Source: Rhodospirillales bacterium (GTDB lineage: Bacteria > Pseudomonadota > Alphaproteobacteria > Acetobacterales > Acetobacteraceae). From it: a stretch of DNA of 36,471 nt. Position 1 is the first letter of the stretch, and each line of letters begins with the position of its first letter. This document shows positions 7,986 to 18,719 of this stretch, piece by piece. The stretch is taken from contig JAFKLG010000110.1 of the NCBI GenBank assembly GCA_017304945.1, positions 1 through 36,471 on the forward strand, in the 5' to 3' direction. A program made the translations under genes and the position numbers. The notes below the pieces were generated by a model. That model saw only the letters and a list, made by a program, of their open reading frames with translations, searched no databases and was not told the DNA's origin.

Positions 7986-10289
7986 TCACGCCGGGGTCAG
8001 CGCGATCCGCAGCTCCGCCGCGGCGTCCACCGCGGCCTTGGTGTAGAGCATCGGCACGTACTCGCCCCGGGCCCAGAGTGGGCCCAGGTCGTCGTAGTGG
8101 GGCGAGAGCGGGTTGCCCGACTGGCCGGGGGTGTTGATCACCTTCGCCTCGTCCCAAGCCCCCACGTCCACCACCATCCGGAACGACGCGCCCACTGTCA
8201 GGCGGAAGTCGGTGCCCCGGTAGGTCGTGTTCATCGGCGTCGAGCCCGACCCGCCGGTCGGCAGCTTGCCCACGTCGCGGAACGTCGCCGGATCGGCCAC
8301 CCGTGACAGGACATGCGGGAAATACCCGTGATGCAGCGCGCCCCAGCGCCAGCCGGCCGGGTCGTTGCCCAGCAGGCGGCGGCAGGTGACCAGCGCCTCC
8401 CGCAGGGTCGCCGCGATCAGCCCCGCATGCTGGCCGCCCTCCAGCAGCGCCAGCATCGTCTCGTTGTCGCCCGGCACCAGCAGCGGGCGCGCGACCGGGT
8501 CCTGGGTGATCGTGTCGAGCAGCGCCGGCTTCAGGTGCTTGCCCCACCAGACCTCGAACAGCGCCGCCGCGGCGGAGTCGACCCGAAGCTGGAAGTCCCA
8601 GTCGCGCAGCAGCGCCAGCGCCTCCGCCGGTTCGGTCAGGGTGGCGAGCAGCGGCGCCACCCGCCGCGCGGGGACCGAGAACACGTCGCATTGCAGCGCC
8701 ATCGAGTCCGCCAGGGTGTGGCGCGGCTGCGCGTCCAGCACCTCATGGATGCGGGTCGAGCGCGACCGTTCCGCCCATTCGAAGCCCAGCTTGCGCGCCG
8801 TGGCGGGATAGTCGGCCGGCATGTTCATCTCGTTCGCCGTGGCGACGTAGCCGCGCGCCGGGTTGATCACGCGCGGCAGGTCCTCGAGCGGGTGGAACCC
8901 GTCCCACTCGTAGCGCCCGTCGCCGGGAACCGGCAGCAGCCCGTCCCAGTTCGGCCGCCGCGGCGCCTTGCCGACCGCGAACCAGCCGATATCGCCCGCC
9001 TGGTCGGCGCAGATCTGGTTGACGGTGGGCGCGTGCCAGTTCCGCAGCGCGGCGCCGAACTCGGCCACCGATCCGGCGGTCATGTAGGCGAGCCGGCCCA
9101 TATAGGCGGAGGTACCGGGCTCGCTCCACACCGACCGGATCGCGAAGGCGCGGTGGCGGGCGGGATCGGCGTGGACCACCGGACCGTGGCGGGTGAAGCG
9201 CAGCGTGACCACCTCCGGCGCCTCCCCGCGAACCGGAATCTCCTCCCGCAGCACCGTCATCCGCTCCCACCCGTCGCCGTAGCGGTACTGGTCGGGATCG
9301 TCGGGGTGGGTCTCGTAGACGTAGAGATCCTCCTGATCCATCGGGAAGATGGTCAGGCCGAAGGCGATCCGGTCGTTGTGGCCGATGAACACGCCGGGGG
9401 TGGGCGGCTCCGTCGCGCCGATCACGTCGAGGCCGGGCGCGGTCAGGTGCACCACGTAGCGCACCGAGGGATTGCGGTACTCCCGATGCGGGTCGGAGGC
9501 GAGGATCGGCCGGCCGCTGGCGGTGCGCCCGCCGGAGACCACCCAGTTGTTGGAGCCCTGGGCCGAGGCGTCCTGCTTCACCTCGTCGAAATCGTTCACC
9601 TTGGTCCAGGTCCAGGCCTGGGCGCGTGTCGCCGCCAGCCGTTCCGGGCTGATATCCGGGTCGACCGTCGCCAGCCAGTAGACGTCCAGCACCTCGGGCG
9701 GGATATCGGCCGGGTCGAGCCCCTCGGGCAGCCGCAAGGTCCAGGCCGGCTCCAGGTTCTTGCGGGCGAGGTCGGCCTCCAGCCCCACCCGCGCGGCGAC
9801 CTGGGCGCGCGCCGCCTCCTGCTCCACGTTGCGCGACAAGGCGTGGGAGCGGACGCGCAGCACGTCCTCGGGTGCCCAGCGGGAAGGGGCGATGCCCATG
9901 GCCGCGAATTCCGGCGGCAGCAGGGCCGGGTCCCGTGCCGCGAGGTCCAGATAGGCGTTGATGCCGGCGGCGAAGGCGGTGCAGATGGCCTGGGTGTCGG
10001 GGTTGCCGTAGGCGTCCCACTCGGCCTGCATGGCGCCGCGATAGATGAACAGCCGCGCCGCGCGATCCTGGGCGACGAAGCCCGCGCCGTAGTCGCCGGC
10101 CATCAGCCCCAGCCCCCGCTTGCGCCAGAGGTCGATCTGGAACAGCCGGTCACGGGCGATGTTGAAACCTTGCACAAAATACACGTCGTGCTGGCTGGCG
10201 GCGCGGATGTGCGGGATTCCCCAGCGATCGACCACGATCTCGGCCGGTTGCTCCAGCCCGGGAACCCGATACGCCGCCGTCTGCACCAT
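7986..10289 (-). CDS. Penicillin acylase family protein (Ntn hydrolase)
   Basis: A 767-residue precursor of the penicillin G acylase/cephalosporin acylase/acyl-homoserine lactone acylase superfamily, predicted to hydrolyse an amide bond. The N-terminal part has VVDRWGIPHIRA and ARDRLFQIDLWRKRGLG, both typical of the alpha chain. The nucleophile is Ser246 in AQGSNNWVVSG; autocatalytic cleavage before this serine would give a small alpha and a large beta chain. The start at 10289 is supported by GGAGGG eight nt upstream; the open frame continues further but that stretch is antisense to tatB. No signal peptide is visible, unlike many periplasmic acylases, so it may work in the cytoplasm. The natural substrate cannot be read from sequence: quorum-signal amides, N-acyl amino acids or peptides are all possible. 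Confidence 0.9.
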   Translation of the reverse strand: MVQTAAYRVPGLEQPAEIVVDRWGIPHIRAASQHDVYFVQGFNIARDRLFQIDLWRKRGLGLMAGDYGAGFVAQDRAARLFIYRGAMQAEWDAYGNPDTQAICTAFAAGINAYLDLAARDPALLPPEFAAMGIAPSRWAPEDVLRVRSHALSRNVEQEAARAQVAARVGLEADLARKNLEPAWTLRLPEGLDPADIPPEVLDVYWLATVDPDISPERLAATRAQAWTWTKVNDFDEVKQDASAQGSNNWVVSGGRTASGRPILASDPHREYRNPSVRYVVHLTAPGLDVIGATEPPTPGVFIGHNDRIAFGLTIFPMDQEDLYVYETHPDDPDQYRYGDGWERMTVLREEIPVRGEAPEVVTLRFTRHGPVVHADPARHRAFAIRSVWSEPGTSAYMGRLAYMTAGSVAEFGAALRNWHAPTVNQICADQAGDIGWFAVGKAPRRPNWDGLLPVPGDGRYEWDGFHPLEDLPRVINPARGYVATANEMNMPADYPATARKLGFEWAERSRSTRIHEVLDAQPRHTLADSMALQCDVFSVPARRVAPLLATLTEPAEALALLRDWDFQLRVDSAAAALFEVWWGKHLKPALLDTITQDPVARPLLVPGDNETMLALLEGGQHAGLIAATLREALVTCRRLLGNDPAGWRWGALHHGYFPHVLSRVADPATFRDVGKLPTGGSGSTPMNTTYRGTDFRLTVGASFRMVVDVGAWDEAKVINTPGQSGNPLSPHYDDLGPLWARGEYVPMLYTKAAVDAAAELRIALTPA

Positions 10290-10421
10290 GTTCTGCCCTC
10301 CGTGGCCCTCGTTCTGATACGCTCGTGAGGCCGAGGCGACAATTCGCGCCCACCACCACGCCCGTTCCCCCCGGCCCCGCTTCCTGCTAGCAAGCCCGGC
10401 CTGGAGGCTCCAAACCCGTCG

Positions 10422-10991
10422 ATGTTCGATTTCGCCTGGTCGGAAATTGCCCTGATCGCCGCCGTCGCGCTCGTCGTGATCGGCCCCAAGGACATGCCTG
10501 TCGCCATCCGCGCGGTGACCGGCATGATCAAGAAGGCGCGCCGCATGGCGTCCGAGTTCCAGACTCATGTCGACGAGATGATGAAGGACGCGGACCTTCA
10601 GGACGTCCGCAAATCCATCAACGAAATCCGTAACTTCGACGTGCGCGGCGCGGTCGAGAAGGCGGTCGACCCGGACCGCTCGCTGCGCAGCACATTCGAT
10701 GACCCGATCATCCCGCCGACCAGCTACGAGCCGTCGTCCACCCCCGGGTCGGTGGGCACCGCGCCGGTGACCGAGGTCACCGCCGAACCGATGCCGCCGC
10801 CGGAACTCACGGCCGCCGACCTCGCTGCGGAACCGGATCTCGCCGCCCCCGAACCCCCGGCCTGGGTGCCGCCGGAACTGGTGCCGCCCGAACCGCCGCG
10901 CGCCGCGGCGGCGCCCGCGACGGCGCCGGAAGCGCCTCCCTTCGTTCCCCCGGCTGCGGCGCAGCAGCGCCAATCGCCGCTGCGCGCCTGA
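10422..10991 (+). CDS. tatB: Sec-independent protein translocase subunit TatB
   Basis: A 189-residue single-pass membrane protein that, with TatC, forms the receptor for twin-arginine signal peptides. It begins with the family pattern MFDFAWSEIALIAAVALVVIGPKDMP (one membrane helix ending in GPK), followed by an amphipathic helix (AIRAVTGMIKKARRMASEFQ). Residues from about 110 on form a long, Pro/Ala-rich cytoplasmic tail of low complexity. It is the first gene of tatB-tatC-serS, 35 bp before tatC. tatA is not upstream: that position is taken by the divergent penicillin acylase. Two likely Tat substrates are encoded in this window (18720-19478 and 23710-24660). Confidence 0.92.
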   Translation: MFDFAWSEIALIAAVALVVIGPKDMPVAIRAVTGMIKKARRMASEFQTHVDEMMKDADLQDVRKSINEIRNFDVRGAVEKAVDPDRSLRSTFDDPIIPPTSYEPSSTPGSVGTAPVTEVTAEPMPPPELTAADLAAEPDLAAPEPPAWVPPELVPPEPPRAAAAPATAPEAPPFVPPAAAQQRQSPLRA

Positions 10992-11026
10992 CCGCCGGCG
11001 CCCGCAACCCCGAGACGAGGCCGAAC

Positions 11027-11815
11027 GTGGCAGACTCCGAACGCGAGGACGATCCGATCGACGACAAGCCGATGCCGCTGCTCGATCATCTGGTCGAACT
11101 GCGCCGGCGCCTGCTGTGGTCGGTGGTTGCCTTCATCATCTGCTTCGCCGGCGCGTACTACATCGCGGACGACATCTACTACTTCCTCGCCAAGCCGCTG
11201 GCGGACATCCTGCGCGAACAGGGCAACCCCGACCCGCATCTGATCTACACCCAGCTCTACGAGGCGTTCTTCACCCGCATCAAGGTCGCCTTCTTCGGCG
11301 GCGGCTTCGTCGCCTTCCCGATCATCGCCGCGCAGATCTGGCTGTTCGTCGCACCCGGCCTCTACCGCAGCGAGAAGCGCGCCCTGCTGCCCTTCCTTTG
11401 CGCGACGCCGATCCTGTTCGTGGCCGGCGCGGCGCTCGCGTATTTCTTCGTCTTCCCCTTCGCGTGGCGCTTCTTCGCGAGCTTCCAGTCGAACACCGGC
11501 GGCGGCGGCGTGCCGATCGAGCTGCTGCCGCGCGTCGGCGAATACCTCGACCTGGTGATGAAGTTGATCTTCGCCTTCGGCATCACCTTCCAGTTGCCGG
11601 TCGCGCTCACCCTGATGGCGAAGGTGGGCATCACCTCCTCGGCCGCGCTGAAGCGGTTCCGCCGCTATGCGGTGGTCGGCATGTTCGTCATCGCGGCCAT
11701 CCTGGCGCCGCCGGACATCATCACCCAGGTGGGCCTCGCGGTGCCGCTGATCGCGCTCTACGAGATTTCCATCGTCTGCGCCAAGTTCGTCGAACCCAAA
11801 CCGGTGGAGGTCTAG
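11027..11815 (+). CDS. tatC: Sec-independent protein translocase subunit TatC
   Basis: A 262-residue polytopic inner-membrane protein, the core of the Tat export machine, with six predicted membrane helices. Family features are PLLDHLVELRRRLLWS at the N-terminus, FFTRIKVAFFGGGFVAFP, and the FPFAWRFF loop followed by GITFQLPV. It uses a GTG start with GACGAGG about seven nt upstream. It ends four bp before serS, so tatC and serS are almost certainly on one transcript. Confidence 0.95.
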   Translation: MADSEREDDPIDDKPMPLLDHLVELRRRLLWSVVAFIICFAGAYYIADDIYYFLAKPLADILREQGNPDPHLIYTQLYEAFFTRIKVAFFGGGFVAFPIIAAQIWLFVAPGLYRSEKRALLPFLCATPILFVAGAALAYFFVFPFAWRFFASFQSNTGGGGVPIELLPRVGEYLDLVMKLIFAFGITFQLPVALTLMAKVGITSSAALKRFRRYAVVGMFVIAAILAPPDIITQVGLAVPLIALYEISIVCAKFVEPKPVEV

Positions 11816-11819
11816 GACC

Positions 11820-13097
11820 ATGCACGACATCCGCGCCATCCGAGCCGACGCAACCGCGTTCGACGCGGCGCTGGCCCGACGCGGGATGTCGCCGGTCTCG
11901 CCGGAGATCCTGGCGCTCGACACTCGACGGCGCGAACTCGAAACGCAGATCCAGCGAGAGCGAGCTCAGGCGAATACTGTCTCCAAGATGATCGGGGCGG
12001 CGCTCCGCGAGGGCCGGAAGGACGAAGCCGATCGACTTCGCTCCGAACTCGGTCGAAACTGGGACGAGACTCTCAAGGCGGAGCTTGTCGACCTCGATCT
12101 GAAGCTTAAATCACTGCTCGAGAGCCTGCCGAACGTGCTCGACGCGGACGTGCCCGACGGGCCGGACGAGAGCGCCAACGTCGTGCTGCACCAGGTCGGC
12201 GAACCCCGCGACCTCGGCTTCCAGCCGAAGCAGCATTTCGAACTCGGTGAGGCGCTGGGCATGATGGACTTCGCGACCGCCGCGAAGCTCGCCGGTGCCC
12301 GCTTCACCGTCCTCCGCGGCCCGCTCGCCCGGCTCGAGCGGGCGCTCGGGCAGTTCATGATCGACCTGCACACGACCCAGCACGGCTATACCGAGATGGT
12401 GGTGCCCTCGCTGGTCAACGACGCGACGCTCTACGGCACCGCGCAGCTTCCCAAATTCGCCGAGGACAACTTCCGCACCACCGACGGCCGCTGGCTGATC
12501 CCCACCGCCGAGGTGCCGCTGACCAACAGCGTGGGCGGAGAGATCCTCGCCGAGAAGGCGCTGCCGCTCCGCCTGACCGCGCTGACCGACTGCTATCGCA
12601 GCGAGGCCGGGGCCGCCGGCCGCGACACCCGCGGCATGCTGCGCCAGCACCAGTTCCGCAAGGTCGAGATGGTCTCGATCGCACACCCCGATCACAGCGC
12701 CGCGGAACATGAGCGGATGACGCAGTGCGCGGAGACCGTGCTGAAGCTGCTGGAGGTCCCGTTCCGCCGCGTGGTGCTGTCCAGCGGCGATACCGGATTC
12801 GCGGCGGCCAAGACCTTCGACCTGGAGGCCTGGCTCCCCGGCCAGCAAGCCTGGCGCGAGATCAGCTCGTGCTCCAACTGCCGCGACTTCCAGGCGCGCC
12901 GCATGAACGCGCGGTTCCGCGGTGGCGCCGACGGCAAGACGGTCGCGCATGTCCACACCCTGAACGGGTCGGGCGTGGCCGTCGGTCGCGCCATGATCGC
13001 AGTGATGGAAAACCATCAGCAGGCGGACGGCTCCATCCTGCTGCCCGAGGTGCTGTGGCCCTACATGGGCGGGGTGCAGAAGATCACGGCCGGGTAG
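11820..13097 (+). CDS. serS: Seryl-tRNA synthetase
   Basis: A 425-residue class II aminoacyl-tRNA synthetase that charges tRNA-Ser (and tRNA-Sec if present) in the cytoplasm. The N-terminal tRNA-binding coiled coil spans about residues 28-100. The catalytic core shows motif 2 (CYRSEAGAAGRDTRG) and motif 3 (GSGVAVGRAMIAVMEN), plus the serine-binding TAEVPLTN. The ribosome-binding site (GGAGGT) is inside the end of tatC, suggesting translational coupling. Linkage of serS to tatBC is common in alphaproteobacteria. Codons in the coiled-coil part (about 11830-12115) include more CGA, ACT, AAT, CTT and TCA than the rest of the gene. Confidence 0.97.
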   Translation: MHDIRAIRADATAFDAALARRGMSPVSPEILALDTRRRELETQIQRERAQANTVSKMIGAALREGRKDEADRLRSELGRNWDETLKAELVDLDLKLKSLLESLPNVLDADVPDGPDESANVVLHQVGEPRDLGFQPKQHFELGEALGMMDFATAAKLAGARFTVLRGPLARLERALGQFMIDLHTTQHGYTEMVVPSLVNDATLYGTAQLPKFAEDNFRTTDGRWLIPTAEVPLTNSVGGEILAEKALPLRLTALTDCYRSEAGAAGRDTRGMLRQHQFRKVEMVSIAHPDHSAAEHERMTQCAETVLKLLEVPFRRVVLSSGDTGFAAAKTFDLEAWLPGQQAWREISSCSNCRDFQARRMNARFRGGADGKTVAHVHTLNGSGVAVGRAMIAVMENHQQADGSILLPEVLWPYMGGVQKITAG

Positions 13098-13117
13098 GCC
13101 ACCCCTCCGAACCGTGA

Positions 13118-13151
13118 GGGGGGCCGCTCCGCTGTCGCGCAACGGCCCCCC
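13118..13151 (+). terminator. Hairpin downstream of serS
   Basis: GGGGGGCCG (13118-13126) pairs with CGGCCCCCC (13143-13151) across a 16-nt loop, 20 bp after the serS stop. No T-run follows, so it is either a weak intrinsic terminator or an mRNA 3'-end stabilising hairpin. Confidence 0.5.
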
Positions 13152-13220
13152 CGCTCCAACGTTCTCCAGGACAGTGTCGCGCGGATCGCGCGCAACCCTT
13201 GTCTGTACGGAGGACGCCGC

Positions 13221-15325
<2,105 letters not shown>

Positions 15326-15341
<16 letters not shown>

Positions 15342-15410
15342 GGCGATGGTCCACGCCGTGTGAGGCGATGGTCCACGCCGTGAGAGGCGATGGTCCACGC
15401 CGTGTGAGGC
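15326..15410 (+). repeat. 22-bp tandem array anchored on the katE stop codon
   Basis: Three full units (15326-15347, 15348-15369, 15370-15391) and a partial fourth (15392-15410) of the pattern GGTCCACGCCGTGTGAGGC plus GAT. The first unit is the end of katE including its TGA (15339). The TGA recurs at 15361 and 15405, and in a changed position (15381) in unit three. Because 22 is not a multiple of three, successive copies shift frame. Confidence 0.92.
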
Positions 15411-15417
15411 CGCTTTC

Positions 15418-15507
15418 GTGTCATGGCCGCCGAAGGGCGGCCATCCACGACTTCGTCACGGGCGGCAGGAGAAGGCGTGGATGGCCGGCCTGCGCCGGCC
15501 ATGACAC
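15418..15507. repeat. Dispersed palindromic element, complete copy
   Basis: A 90-bp element with GTGTCATGGCC at 15418-15428 and its inverted copy GGCCATGACAC at 15497-15507. Internal hairpins are GGCCGCC/GGCGGCC and GGCCGGC/GCCGGCC. It has the same plan as 7784-7875 but a different middle, which indicates conservation of the fold rather than of the sequence. It lies between two convergent genes and may serve as a two-way transcription stop (inference). Confidence 0.85.
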
Positions 15508-15550
15508 GGGGCGGGGCGGCCACGTCACGGTTCCGCTCACGTCACGGTGC

Positions 15551-15726
15551 CGCGCGACGCAGGCCGCTATGCCGCGCGACGCACGCCGCGATGCGGGGGG
15601 CCATACAGCGATGCCGCGCGGCCACCCGCTACGCCGCGGACGCACGCAGCGATGCCGTGCGGCCCACGCAGCGATGCCGTGCGGCCACCCGCTACGCCGC
15701 GCCGCCACCCGCTACGCCGCGCCGCC
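15551..15726 (-). repeat. Degenerate 20-22-bp tandem array ending on the cytochrome c stop codon
   Basis: About eight units resembling CGCGCGGCCACCCGCTACGC, alternating with a variant ending in CAGCGATGC. The two units nearest the gene (15687-15706 and 15707-15726) are identical 20-mers. On the minus strand the cytochrome c stop TAG (15728-15726) recurs as TAG at 15714-15712 and 15694-15692; the three copies fall in three different frames. Conservation decays with distance from the gene. With the palindromic element and the katE array, this fills the whole 384-bp intergenic stretch 15342-15725. Confidence 0.85.
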
Positions 15727-16952
15727 TACTCCCGCCGCGCCGCGAGGTTCTTGCGTACGCTCGACACGTCCCCCGCGGTGACCGGCGCCGCCGCGTTGCC
15801 CCAGGCATTGCGCACGTACGTCGCAACCGCCGCGACCTGGACATCCGTCAGTTCCCATCCGAACGCCGGCATGGCCGGTGACGTCGGCGCATACGGCGTG
15901 TGCGCCGCGCGGGTCCCGTTGAGGATGACGTGCAGCACCGACAGCGGATCACGCGCCTCGACCGAAGGGCTCGCGGACAGCGTTGGGAACAGCCGCGCGA
16001 TGCCCGCCCCGTTCATCGTGTGGCAGGCGGCGCATTTGTCGACATAGATGGCCTCGCCCGCCTGCATCACCGGGTCGCTCGCCGCCATCGCCTGTCGCTT
16101 CTCCGCCGCGGGGCCCTTCTGGTCCTTCAGGTAGACCGCCATTGCACGCAGGTCGGCGAGCGAGATGTGCTGCGTCGAATCCGACACCGCCTCCGCCATC
16201 GGGCCGGCCGCGGTGGCGAAGCGGTTGGTGCCCGTCTTCAGGTATTCGACGATGTCGTCGACGGTCCACTTGTCGAGCCCGACGCCGTTGCCGCTGGTGA
16301 TCGCCGGCGCGAACCAGCCCTGCAGCGCAAAGCCTTGCAAGCGGCTGCCGGACTCGTCGCCTCCGAGCGCGTTCTTCGCGTTGTGGCAGGCGCCGCAATG
16401 CGCGAGGCCTTCCACGAGATAGCCACCGCGGTTCCACTCGGCCGATTTCTGCGTGTCGTCCTGCCATTCGCCGGCCTGGAAGAACAGCGCGTTCCAGCCG
16501 GTCATCGCCGCGCGGATGCTGAACGGAAACGGCAACTGGTTGGCATCGACCCGGTTGACCACCGGCTCCAGCGTGTTCAGCCAGGCGCGGATCGCCATCA
16601 CGTCGTCGCGCCGCGTCTTGGTGAAATACGGGTATGGCATGGCGGGATACAGGTTCTCGCCCCGCGCGGTCTTGCCGTCATGCATCGAGGCGTAGAAGGC
16701 ATCGTCGCTCCAGGCGCCGATCCCGGTTTCCCGGTCCGGCGTGATGTTGGGTGCGACGATGTTGCCGAACGGCGTCTCGATCGCGCGACCGCCGGCCATC
16801 AGCTTCCCACCCGGCGCCGTGTGGCACGCCGTGCAGTCGCCGATCGTCGCGAGATAGCGTCCTCGCTCGATCAGGCTGTAGTCCTGTTCCGCGCCCCAGG
16901 CAGCCGGGGCCAGCATGCTGCAGGCCATCAGCCCGAGGAGCGCGGCCCTCAT
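15726..16952 (-). CDS. Triheme cytochrome c subunit of a membrane dehydrogenase
   Basis: A 408-residue exported protein with a signal peptide (ALLGLMACSMLAPAAWG) and three c-type heme sites: CTACH (Cys40), CGACH (Cys186) and CAACH (Cys307). This three-domain layout is that of the membrane-bound cytochrome subunit of alcohol, gluconate and FAD-glucose dehydrogenases, which passes electrons from the flavoprotein to ubiquinone. The start at 16952 was chosen because ATGA overlaps the stop of the GMC gene by four bases; the longer open frame is antisense to nothing useful and lacks a signal peptide. It is the last gene of the three-gene operon 19478-15726. The 3' end runs into a tandem array that repeats its TAG stop. 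Confidence 0.92.
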   Translation of the reverse strand: MRAALLGLMACSMLAPAAWGAEQDYSLIERGRYLATIGDCTACHTAPGGKLMAGGRAIETPFGNIVAPNITPDRETGIGAWSDDAFYASMHDGKTARGENLYPAMPYPYFTKTRRDDVMAIRAWLNTLEPVVNRVDANQLPFPFSIRAAMTGWNALFFQAGEWQDDTQKSAEWNRGGYLVEGLAHCGACHNAKNALGGDESGSRLQGFALQGWFAPAITSGNGVGLDKWTVDDIVEYLKTGTNRFATAAGPMAEAVSDSTQHISLADLRAMAVYLKDQKGPAAEKRQAMAASDPVMQAGEAIYVDKCAACHTMNGAGIARLFPTLSASPSVEARDPLSVLHVILNGTRAAHTPYAPTSPAMPAFGWELTDVQVAAVATYVRNAWGNAAAPVTAGDVSSVRKNLAARRE

Positions 16953-18715
16953 GCGTGCACCAGCGGGCCGGGATTCTTCAGGTACTGGTTGCGGATCGCG
17001 TCCGCGCCCCAGAAGGCCAGCGCCCCTACCGTGTCGGTCGGGTTGTAGCCCGCGTTCTGCGGGAACGCCGTCGCGCCGAACACGAACAGGTTCGGCACGT
17101 CCCAGCTCTGCAGATAGCGATTGACCGCGCTCGTCTTCGGATCGTCGCCCATCACCGCGCCGCCGCAGGTGTGCGTCGTCTGGTACACGTTGACGTCGTA
17201 GGGTCCCTTGCGCGGATGCTTCTCCATCACCTTCGGCCCCATCTTCTGCGTGATGTCGGCCAGCCGGTCGGTGATGTACTGCGACATCTTCAGTTCGTTC
17301 TCGTGGAAGTCGAACGTCATCCGCAGCAGCTTGCGTCCGAAGATGTCGGTGTAGGTCGGATCGAGATCGAGGAACACGTCGCGATAGCTGTAGGAACTGC
17401 CATGCGTCACCGTCGTGTACGTGCTCAGGTAATGCTGCGCGACCGCCTTCTTCCACTCGGCCCCCCAGCTCGGTGTCCCCGCCGGCCCGCGCGTGCTGAG
17501 GATCGGCCGTCCGTTGGTCTGCACCGCGCCGATATATCCGCCGCCCACGAAGCCATGCGGGCCGTGGTCGAAATTGTCTCCGTTGAAATCATCGATGCAC
17601 ATGCCGATCGCGCCCGAGGAGATGAACGGGTTGAAGTTCTTGTCCTCGAAGAAGCCGTCGACCGAGGAGGTGACCTGGTAGGAGAAGTTGCGTCCGATCA
17701 CGCCCTGGCCGGTGTTCGGATCATACGGCGTGCCGATCCCCGACAGCAGCAGCAGGTGCACGTTGAACAACTGGAAGGCGCAGAGCAGCACCAGATCGGC
17801 CGGCTGCTCCCATTCCTCGCCGTTGCTGTCGATGTAGGTCACGCCGGTGGCGCGCTTGCCGGTGCTGTCGGTATTGATGCGCTGCACCGTGCAGAGCGTC
17901 TGCGCCTTGAAGTTCTCCTTGCGCAGCAGCACCGGCAGGATCGTCACCTGCGGGCTCGCCTTCGAGTAGTTGCCGCAGCCGAACCATTCGCAGTAGCCGC
18001 AATAGGTGCAGGGGCCGAGCGTGACGCCCAGCGGATTGGTGTAGGCCTGGGACAGATTGCCCGAGGGTTGCGGGAAGGGCTGGAAGCCGCTCTCCACCGC
18101 CGCCTTGGCCCATAGCGTGGGACCGAACGGCTGCTTCTGCGGCGGCGTCGGATACTCGCGCGACCGCGGGCCCTCATACGGGTTGCCACCCTGCCGCTTC
18201 TGCCCACCGAGATTGCCCGCATAGCCCGAGGTGCCGCACAGATACTCGAACTTGTCGTAATGCGGCTCCAGGTCGGCGAAGGTGATGCCCCAATCCTGGA
18301 TCGTCATGTCCTCTGGCAGGAACTTCTCGCCATAGCGTTCGGTCAGATGCGACCGCAGCACGAAATCCGATTCGAGGAAGCGCCAGGTTTCCGCGTTCCA
18401 GTGCACCCCGCCACCGCCCACGCCGTTGGGCGGCATGAACGTGCCCCAGGTGCGCATCGGCAGCGCGGTCTGCCGCGCGTTGTGACGGAAGGTCAGCGTC
18501 TCCTGCGCCGGGCGCAGGAACAGGTCGTGACGGATGTGGTAGCGCAGCTCGTCCTGCGCATGGGTGACCGGAAAGTCGCTCGACGTGTCGCGCCAGGGCC
18601 CGCGCTCGATCGCCACCACGTTCAGGCCGGCCTCGGTCAGCTCATGCGCGAGGATCGACCCGGTCCATCCGAGGCCGACGATCACCACGTCGGTGGCGGG
18701 GAGCTTGCGTGCCAT
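16949..18715 (-). CDS. GMC-family FAD dehydrogenase with cysteine cluster (glucose/gluconate dehydrogenase type)
   Basis: A 588-residue catalytic flavoprotein oxidising an alcohol or sugar at the periplasmic face. The N-terminal FAD-binding motif is IVGLGWTGSILAHEL (residues 12-26). GPCTYCGYCEWFGC (Cys236, 239, 242 and 247) matches the 3Fe-4S-type cluster region of FAD-dependent glucose dehydrogenase alpha subunits. The catalytic pair is probably His515 (TTHTCGG) and Asn558 (AGYNPTDTVGA). It has no signal peptide, as expected if it is co-exported by its Tat-signal small subunit, encoded four bp upstream. AAGGA precedes the start. Substrate (glucose, gluconate, sorbitol or other polyol) cannot be fixed from sequence. 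Confidence 0.92.
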   Translation of the reverse strand: MARKLPATDVVIVGLGWTGSILAHELTEAGLNVVAIERGPWRDTSSDFPVTHAQDELRYHIRHDLFLRPAQETLTFRHNARQTALPMRTWGTFMPPNGVGGGGVHWNAETWRFLESDFVLRSHLTERYGEKFLPEDMTIQDWGITFADLEPHYDKFEYLCGTSGYAGNLGGQKRQGGNPYEGPRSREYPTPPQKQPFGPTLWAKAAVESGFQPFPQPSGNLSQAYTNPLGVTLGPCTYCGYCEWFGCGNYSKASPQVTILPVLLRKENFKAQTLCTVQRINTDSTGKRATGVTYIDSNGEEWEQPADLVLLCAFQLFNVHLLLLSGIGTPYDPNTGQGVIGRNFSYQVTSSVDGFFEDKNFNPFISSGAIGMCIDDFNGDNFDHGPHGFVGGGYIGAVQTNGRPILSTRGPAGTPSWGAEWKKAVAQHYLSTYTTVTHGSSYSYRDVFLDLDPTYTDIFGRKLLRMTFDFHENELKMSQYITDRLADITQKMGPKVMEKHPRKGPYDVNVYQTTHTCGGAVMGDDPKTSAVNRYLQSWDVPNLFVFGATAFPQNAGYNPTDTVGALAFWGADAIRNQYLKNPGPLVHA

Positions 18716-18719
18716 CGGT

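Noticed and set aside
8313..10328. A 671-codon open frame opposite the penicillin acylase
   Set aside because: Composition (Arg, Gln, His, Val repeats) is that of antisense shadow in GC-rich DNA; no family motif is seen, while the opposite strand has a clear acylase.
10290..10973. An N-terminal extension of about 228 residues on the penicillin acylase frame
   Set aside because: It is antisense to tatB, is Arg/Gly/His-rich shadow sequence, and a strong ribosome-binding site supports the start at 10289.
15551..15726. Possible CRISPR array
   Set aside because: Units are contiguous and degenerate with no spacers, and no cas gene is present.
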